From contig JAIVFH010000109.1 of NCBI GenBank assembly GCA_025765595.1, positions 1 through 64,000 of the forward strand: a DNA stretch of 64,000 nucleotides. The letters are read 5' to 3'. The stretch comes from Obelidium mucronatum (taxonomy: Eukaryota; Chytridiomycota; Chytridiomycetes; Chytridiales; Chytriomycetaceae). The position numbers were made by a program, and so were the translations under genes. Shown in pieces: positions 57,346-64,000 of the stretch. Under the pieces are notes generated by a model, which was not told the DNA's origin, ran no database searches, and saw only the letters and a list, made by a program, of their open reading frames with translations. The stretch's first letter is position 1, and the number at the start of each line of letters is the position of its first letter.

Positions 57346-58276
57346 CTATTCTTCCATCACTAGCTTGTTTGTCGATGGTACAAACGGGGTAAGCGGAATA
57401 AACACCAGCTTGTCCAGCTTGCACGACTGATACGCCCCGCCATTGAAAGTAACCAAACTGGGAGAACTGACGACGTACGCGTGGTTTGGCTTCTCGAGCA
57501 GATACGTCCACACCTCGCTCAGATACTGCCTCCCCTTGCGTTCGACGCACTGCATCCCGCCCGGGAAGCCAAAGGCCGTCGCGTGGGCGTCGTTGAGCCG
57601 CGTGCGGTTGTAGCCGACGGCGTCATGACGGCGCGACGCCCGCGGCTCTGAAGGCCTTCATGACGTCGAGGCGGATAAACAGGGCGACGGCGGCGGCCAG
57701 GAAGCCGAGCAGGTCTGCGCGCGGCTCGGCGGGGCTCTCGAGGCAGCGCGGCTGGAAGCTCTCTGCGCACGTGCCGTGCTTCGTCCACTCGTGCGTCCAC
57801 AGCCAGTTGTTGTCGCCGTCGCCGGCGCGCCACTCTCGCGCCAGCAGCGCCTGCAGGTACCCGAAGCGGCCCGTCGTGTTGCGCAGCAGCGCCGCGATGT
57901 CCGCGCAGCTGCGCGCCGCGTCGCAGCCGGCGTCGCTCGCGTTGAACGCGCCGTCGCAGCCGTTCGGCCACAGCCCGTGCAGCGTGAAGCGCGGCCCGAT
58001 GTCCGCGACCACCGCCGGCGCCGTCCAGCCGCCCGGGTCAGCGTACGACAGCCCGAACGTGTAGTTCTGCGCCAGCACCGCGAGTCCGTTGCGCGACACG
58101 CAGCACTCGTCGTACGGCGCATGCGTCGCAGGGTCCAGAGAGCACGCGATGGCGTAATACGGGCAACTCGCCGGCTTCGTAAAAAAGGGTTTCGTGCCAG
58201 TGCTTGGCGTCCGCATAGAAATCTGGTAAGAATTCAGTCCATGTCGAAAGAACAAAGAAGTGACTGTTTGCGCCAT
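57346..58276 (-). CDS. RNase T2 family ribonuclease 2, GC-rich
   Basis: Secreted-type ribonuclease closely related to the interrupted gene at 30.5-31.9 kb. Both active-site blocks are intact: FTLHGLWPNGC (about 57960-57990) and LWTHEWTKHGTC (about 57770-57805). CPYYAIAC and YDECCVS near the N-terminus match the paralogue. A single extra base near 57622-57627 interrupts the frame between AAGVAPS and DAVGYNRT; beyond it GGMQCV and YLSEVWTYL continue the family alignment to TAA at 57346. The first ~20 codons (MAQTVTSLFFRHG) are a weak secretion signal, so the true start could be an upstream exon. GC content is far above the neighbouring intergenic DNA. Confidence 0.8.
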
Positions 58277-58401
58277 CCTACCCTTAACAAGCAGCGGCTG
58301 CCATAGCGAGACTGCCCGGTCTATTTATTGTATTTACCTTTGTTTCTCAGCGTTGATTCACTATTTGGTTGGGCAATCTCGTTGCAAATCTTTAACCGTC
58401 T

Positions 58402-61293
58402 GTGATTTCATGTTTGCGATACATACGCCGCCAGGACGAGGCCAGAATCACAAATCATGCGACAGGAAGCATAAAATCCCTGCTTCTTTCAATGTCAAGC
58501 TATTGCGCCATCGTATTAATGGCGATCGACGCGACAACGGGTGGCTGGTTTCTGCCTATATTCAATGGCTTTTGGAAGACTCTTGTATATGCTGCGGTTA
58601 TCCGAATATCCCTCTTAACGGCAATTTCAAACTTTGCTTCTGTTTGGCCGCCCAATGGTCTTTTTGTGGGGCTCTGGCTTACATCGACACGACGGGAATC
58701 GTATTTTCTCGTCCCATTCATGATTCTTGCCTTAGTTGTTGATAAATATCGAGCAAAATAGCTTACGTGCGGCAGTCATATTTACTGTTATCAATATCGT
58801 GGAGAGCTGCATTTGCTTCGTCATGATTGTGTGTCTGGCACCAAACAACAAATACCGCGACTTTTGCAACTTGAAAACTTGTGGAATTATAATAGTTTCT
58901 TCAGTAGTTTCCTCCCTCATAGGGGGGTGTCTTGGCGCTTGGTTCATCCTTTCCTATTATCAGCTCCCTAGTTTTCTTTTCTCAGTCACATGTGTCAAAT
59001 GGTTTTCGAGCGATGGAATCGGACTTATTCAAATGATCCCACTCTTGCTGAGCATCATGCCCATATCTCAATCTATTAAAACTCTTGGCGCAAATGTTGG
59101 GAAATCGATATTCGCTTTGTTTTGTATCATCGCAATAGTGTCAGTTGAAGTTTTTCTCCACAACGCGCCAATCGATCAGAAGATTTTACCGCCGGAAATT
59201 GTTCCATTTATCGCACATATAATTTGCATGCCAATTGTTTTGGCAACAGGGTATCTGGTAGGACACATTGGCTTCACAGCAAGTTCGCTTCGCGTTGAAG
59301 CATTTCAGCGGTCATTGGGATTGTGAATTCAGGATACTCTAACGAGGATGGAACCACCCAAATGTTTCGGTTGCAGTTTTTTCTAATTGTGCTCATGATT
59401 TGTAGCATGGTAGTGATGGTTTTGCATGAGGAGAGAAAGGAGAGTATGGAAAAGGTTATTAAAGCGAGTGGTAAGTCGCCGCGATTCTGTCTTTTTTTTC
59501 CTTCTTTATTTATTCTCAAGGGTTTCGTGTATTCATTCATGCATCTTCTATTGACAGTTCAGAAAACGGCCTTTATGGCATTCCTATGTCACGAACTGCG
59601 AAACCCACTGCACGCTCTAATCAACGTCAGTTCTCTCGTCCAAGAAACGTTGACACTGAATTCAGATCAACGAGAGCTCTTTGACGCCATCCAGGCTTCC
59701 GCGTCTTACATGTCTGAACTAATCAACGACGTTCTCGACACATCCCTTTTCGAAAGCGGGCAAATGAAGCTCGCTGATCCCATGCCTGTGCTCCGAGGAG
59801 GTATAAACGAGCTTGTGGAGGCAGTGGTGGCACCGTTCCGAGATGGTATTCACGGGAGAGGGATTGAATTGAATTGCGAAATCAAGGAAGGGTTGAATGA
59901 CTTGACGTCGACGAGGATGCTTTGTATGGATGTTATGAAGGTGAAGCAAGTGATTGTGAATCTGCTGTCGAATGCAATCAAATTCACGGACAAGGGGGGT
60001 AAGATTTCGTGTACCTTTGAAATTGGGGCGATTGGCTCTGGATTGGCTGGTTTCCCGCATGGGAAGCAAAAGCTGAGCTTAAATCGAAATCAAATGAGTT
60101 CGGCCGTGCATGGGAACAAAATTGGTGATGGTTGGGTCTTGTTGAAGTTCTCCATAAGTGATTCGGGGATCGGAATGACGGAAGAGACCCTCAAGAATCT
60201 GTTTATCCCGTTTTTGCCATCTACTATGGCAACCACTCGAGAATATGGAGGAACTGGCCTTGGATTGGTGATTTGTAAGAAAATTGTGGATTTAATGGAG
60301 GGCAAGATTTTTGTCAAGAGTGCCCAAAATGAGGGAACAACTTTCACGGTTGAGATACCCGTCCGCCTTGCTTCCGGAAAAGAACACATCTGGGAGGAAT
60401 CGGAAGGAGCCAAGAGCGTCCGTTTTGGAATTGAGACAATCACGCCGGATACCGAAAAGTTTTTACCGCCGCCGCCTCCTCTTCCTCAAATACCACCTGA
60501 AGTTCTAATCGAAGTCCGGGAAACTCATCCCACAACGAGTCTTCAAAGAGTAGAGCAAAAATTACGCGAATCACAGTCGAGGATGTCTTTGTCACGGCTT
60601 TCTTCTCCATCACCTTATCCAGAAGACTCATTTCAAACAGACGAAAAGTTTCGGCTGTCTTGTTCATTAAAAAGACCCGGCACCATGTTGATGCACGTGA
60701 CAAGTCCTATAAATGACGCAAACGGTAATTTTCAAGAACAAGGCGGAAGATTAAGTTTATCAAATGCCTCCTTGACTAGGAAAATAACAGTTGTGCGGAG
60801 TGGAAATCTTGATGTCATCAAGTCTGGGGTCAGCAATACAAGTACGCTACATTTTGGGACGTCGCACAATGCTTCTGGAAGTATATCACCACAAAATTTG
60901 AACGACTCTGGAATAGGTCCCAAAAATATTCTTGTGGTGGATGATTCTGGTATCAATCGGAAAATCATTGTCAAGTTTTTGAGGACAATCAATGCCAAGT
61001 TTAGAATCGATGAGGCTGTGAATGGGTTGGAGGCAGTTGAAAAAGCGAGTCTGTCGCAATACGACATTATCTTCATGGATTTAACCATGCCTGTAATGGG
61101 AGGACGAGAAGCGACCCGACAAATTAAGCAAGAACTGAAAGTGCCTGCTCCTGTGATTGCAGTGACTGGAGATAATCTGCCGACTGAGGAGCTGGACAAG
61201 TTGTTTGAGATTGGGTTTACAGCTGTGCAACCAAAACCGTTCACAAAGGAAAAGATTGAAAAGTACTTTCAGTGTATTAAGAATAACCCATAA
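58402..61293 (+). CDS. Hybrid histidine kinase with N-terminal MASE1-like membrane sensor
   Basis: Two-component sensor. The N-terminal part has about eight hydrophobic helices with WPPNGLFVGLWL and further segments to about 59460, resembling the bacterial MASE1 sensor module. An intron at about 59471-59557 (GTAAGT to TTGACAG) joins KAS to VQKTAFMAFLCHELRNPLH, the HisKA phosphorylation box. The HATPase domain follows: VNLLSNAIKFTDKGG (N box), DSGIGMTEE (G1), GGTGLGLVI (G2). After a Ser/Pro-rich linker a receiver domain begins NILVVDDSGINRK, with phospho-acceptor Asp in IIFMDLTMPVMGG and Lys in QPKPF. The stop is at 61291. Frame displacements near 58740-58770 and 59305-59325 separate the sensor from the kinase; they lie outside the catalytic part. 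The start is uncertain. Confidence 0.85.
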
Positions 61294-61710
61294 ACAAACA
61301 TGTGTCATATTTTGTTGCAGAACTGAATTGAAGTATCTTTTGCCATTATGAGTGCCTCGAAAAAAGCCATCAAGTATGTTACAATCTTTCTCTGACTTCT
61401 TCGTCTCTTTTGAAGGCAAAGAACTTTGGGAACTTCCTGTGCTTAAAACAATAGACATTGTCTGGTTTCACCCAAGATGTTCCGTTCCTGTTCTCGTGAT
61501 AGAATAAGTTCAGCTTGACATGTTAAGATCTAGGGCGAGGCCACACGCCCTTGTAACGTCTCTTTTCCAAAGCCTCGATGGGCAAAGAAAAATCTATCTG
61601 CATGATTAAATGGCAAAAGATTTCAGCGTGGCCAAAGTGATTAAATGATTTAAAAAAAAGCCTTAGAACATCTTTGAATTTCTTTTTCGGCAAGGGCACG
61701 CACTGTCAGG
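61294..61710. other. Intergenic, nothing recognised
   Basis: No gene or repeat identified between the histidine kinase stop and the promoter of the next gene. Confidence 0.5.
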
Positions 61711-61718
61711 TATATAAG
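61711..61718 (+). promoter_or_regulatory. TATA box of RNase T2 gene 3
   Basis: TATATAAG 56 bp upstream of the ATG at 61767. Confidence 0.55.
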
Positions 61719-61766
61719 AATGAAAAGCTTGGAAAGACAGACGATAAAGTAGAGGAAAACTTTAAA

Positions 61767-62930
61767 ATGCACTTGAATTGTATCACTTCGTTGACGTTTG
61801 CTGCTGGTATTGCTACCGTCAATGCGCTGCCCCTTGATGCGCTGTTTTCAAGAGCCCCATCTTGCAGTGCCAATTCTGTTGGTTGTCAAGGAACTTCCGA
61901 CTCTTGCTGTATTCCAACCAACGGGCTTATGGTTCTCGCCTTGCAGTGGTTGCCAGGATGGTGCGCAATGAATGCTTGCTCTGATGGTGTTGTTGCCTCT
62001 ATTCCATCTGGGGCCTGGACCATTCATGGTATACCTTTGATAAACACCACCAACTGAAAAATAACATCAACCTTGAACGTTCTAGGTTTGTGGCCAAACC
62101 AATGCTCTGGAAGTCAAACTGGGGCGAATGGTTGTGACGCTACCCGACAATATGCCAGCGTGAGCGCTGCTGTGTCGACCATGGCTTTGTACAGCGACTT
62201 GGTCAAGTACTGGATCTCTTACAAGGGAACCGACATGGCCTCTTACGACTCTTTCTGGGTCCATGAGTGGGGAAAGCACGGAACTTGTTATTCTCCGGCT
62301 GATTCAAAGTGCGTTGGCGCCACTGGTGCTGCCGACCTTGAAAAGTACTTTGGCGATGCATTAAAGACGCGCAATACATATGACTTGTATGCTCCCTTGT
62401 ACAATGCTGGCGTCATTCCCAATGGAAACAGTTATGACAAGACTCAATTCAAGAACGCGATTCTTGCCGCGTTTCCTGGCACCAATATTGGGCTTGCTTG
62501 CACTGGCTCCTACGTTAATGAAGTTCGTTTGTCCCTGGTTGCTGTTGGTGGAGGACTTGTTGGAGCGCCGTCTCTCATTGCTCCAGAGACGGACAACTGC
62601 CCACAAAAAATTGTGTACGCTGCACCTCCAGGAGGGATTATTCCACAGCCATCGCCGGTGAAATCTTCAACTACTACTACAACCAAAACCACTAGTAGTA
62701 CTAGCAGCGCTGCGACCACAACCAAAGTAGCCACAACCACAACAGTGCAATCGGATTTGAAGCAGTGTGCGCCATTGTTGTGCTCTCCTGGAAACAAGCG
62801 CAACAATTTGGCCGCTCCATGCAATACTTGCGTATCCGCAATTGGTGCAGTCGATTCTCACTGTACCCAAGTGGGCTGGAACAAAAAGTGTGTTTCTGAA
62901 GTGACAACAATCTGTGGAATTGCATGTTAA
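61767..62930 (+). CDS. RNase T2 family ribonuclease 3 with Thr-rich linker and Cys-rich tail
   Basis: The start at 61767 gives a clean signal peptide (MHLNCITSLTFAAGIATVNA). Exon 1 ends AWTIHG and the intron is 62029-62085 (GTATAC to TCTAG). CAS I is WTIHGLWPNQC and CAS II is FWVHEWGKHGTC, each with the catalytic His. The RNase domain ends near ETDNCPQKIVY. A Thr/Ser linker (STTTTTKTTSSTSS, VATTTTVQ), probably O-glycosylated, leads to a ~50-residue Cys-rich module (CAPLLCSPG, CNTCVSAIG, CTQVGWNKKC, ICGIAC) that may bind wall or polymer substrate. The other two RNase T2 genes in the window lack this extension. Stop TAA at 62928. Intact. Confidence 0.9.
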
Positions 62931-63269
62931 TAAAGGCAATAGATTTATTTGAAGAACATAATTTACTTTGAAGCACCACCGGAAGAAGCGTGAGTGAATT
63001 TGAGGTACAAGCCTTTGGTTGCTCACAGCTGAAAGAAAGCCGTTGACCAATCAAGAGACCGTGACCGCACCCATGCCAATATTTTCAAAGAGCGTCATGA
63101 TACGAACTTCAAAACCCATAATAGCTACGCCTATCTCGAAGCCGAGACTGGGACTGAAGGGACAAAGTTTATCGAATAGAAAAGATTCTTTTATTTTGTT
63201 TTGGAAAAGAGAAAGGATGTAAAGAAAGAATAGATTTGATACCCCATTGTTTTTGGAAGTGTTGCGTTT
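62931..63269. other. Convergent intergenic region
   Basis: Lies between the 3' ends of RNase T2 gene 3 (+) and the Cys-repeat gene (-). No feature recognised. Confidence 0.5.
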
Positions 63270-63869
63270 TTAGAACATGGAAGCCAAGAGGACCGCAACA
63301 AGTCCAAATCCAACTTGCTTCGCTTCTAAAGAGCTGCTGGTGTAAACATTGGTGGTGGGTTTCACAATATAGGTAGCAGAAACTGAAGTGACCTCCGATG
63401 TGGTTTTGACTGATGCGATACCGGTAGTGGTTGCAGTAGAATCAGTCGACGATTTCTTTGCGCATTGACCGCCAGATCCAACAGGAACATCCGCTGGAAT
63501 AACGCATTCCAAACCAGTGTCACAGATGGGAGAGTACAATGTACCGCCTCCGCATGGTTCACCGATCTGGCTGACTTTTCTCTTGCAGGAACCGCCACTA
63601 CCGACAGGAGAGCTTGCCGGAATATCACAGACTAGCTGGCCCTGGCAAATGGGAGGATATAAGGTGCCGCCACCGCATGGGCCGTCAATATCACTTTGTC
63701 TTCTTTGGCAAGTGCCACCGCTGCCGACGGGAGAAGTGCTTGGAATGATGCAAACTAAACCAGAGACACATTGAGGTGGGTTTGCCGTTCCGCCACCGCA
63801 AGGTCCATTGAGGTCACTTTGGGCGAGAGCAACGCTGGAGGCAAGGAGGATGGCAGCTGCGAACTTCAT
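63270..63869 (-). CDS. Secreted, probably GPI-anchored, triple cysteine-repeat protein
   Basis: Single exon of 199 residues. Signal peptide MKFAAAILLASSVALA. Three tandem ~36-residue repeats follow, each of the form I/LxGPCGGGT, PPxC, GLVC, IPxxxPVGSGGxC, spaced by KR/RR. A Ser/Thr-rich stretch (STDSTATTTG) comes next, and the C-terminus ends in a hydrophobic segment (QVGFGLVAVLLASMF) typical of GPI-anchor signals. A probable cell-surface or wall protein. The four-cysteine repeat is similar in style to small chytrid secreted repeats, but no named family was recognised. A TATAAAT lies about 15 bp upstream of the ATG. Confidence 0.8.
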   Translation of the reverse strand: MKFAAAILLASSVALAQSDLNGPCGGGTANPPQCVSGLVCIIPSTSPVGSGGTCQRRQSDIDGPCGGGTLYPPICQGQLVCDIPASSPVGSGGSCKRKVSQIGEPCGGGTLYSPICDTGLECVIPADVPVGSGGQCAKKSSTDSTATTTGIASVKTTSEVTSVSATYIVKPTTNVYTSSSLEAKQVGFGLVAVLLASMF

Positions 63870-64000
63870 TTTTTGGTTATAAATTTGAATGGGCCGAATA
63901 TGGTGAGTTTATGTACCCATTTATTTACAGTGCTCATTTAAGTTGAACTTGCTGAGCGGCAGTAAGGGCAAGCCCAGCACTTAATTTCTTTAAGCACAAC

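Overview
The window looks like nuclear DNA from a zoosporic, chytrid-type fungus. Genes carry many short GT-AG introns (about 50-100 nt). Typical fungal genes (SYF1, NOP58, PAM18, PHO84-like, alpha-arrestins, RNase T2) sit beside CCDC40, a motile-cilium gene kept only by flagellated lineages, and a CobT-like vitamin B12 gene, which fits early-branching fungi. The species cannot be fixed from the sequence alone.

Layout. 1-3.5 kb: two transporter genes (phosphate:H+ symporter, APC amino-acid permease), both with broken frames. 3.6-12.8 kb: four tandem minus-strand arrestin-like genes. 12.9-15.9 kb: two bulb-lectin-like secreted protein genes, separated by a mosaic of degenerate pieces copied from SYF1 and from the nearest arrestin gene. 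16.9-20.6 kb: one acidic-tailed minus-strand gene bracketed by satellite-like tandem repeats in opposite orientations. 20.6-22.2 kb: gene-poor. 22.2-30 kb: SYF1, a BAG-like membrane protein and a hormone-sensitive-lipase-type hydrolase. 30.5-31.9 kb: an RNase T2 gene interrupted by a 501-bp hAT-like miniature transposon. 32-36.6 kb: CobT, prolyl oligopeptidase, Rieske protein. 36.7-43.7 kb: CCDC40, a rabenosyn/Vac1-like FYVE protein, PAM18. 43.8-47.1 kb: two tandem orphan multipass membrane proteins. 47.3-51.6 kb: NOP58, a zinc-finger/tRNA-binding fusion, an RUS (DUF647) protein. 52.2-55.9 kb: two tandem TM-SAM proteins and an MFS transporter. 56-64 kb: ALYREF/Yra1, two more RNase T2 genes, a MASE1-type hybrid histidine kinase, a cysteine-repeat secreted protein.

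Themes. Local duplication is strong: arrestins x4, lectins x2, orphan membrane proteins x2, SAM proteins x2, RNase T2 x3. Housekeeping RNA genes (SYF1, NOP58, ALYREF) are interspersed with secreted and surface genes. Several otherwise well-conserved genes, including NOP58, need repeated single-base frame changes, nearly all in the same direction. This points to insertion-type consensus errors or something stranger, so frame breaks here should not be taken as proof of pseudogenes. Exon coordinates were derived by hand from splice signals and paralogue alignment; outer gene bounds are more secure than internal ones.
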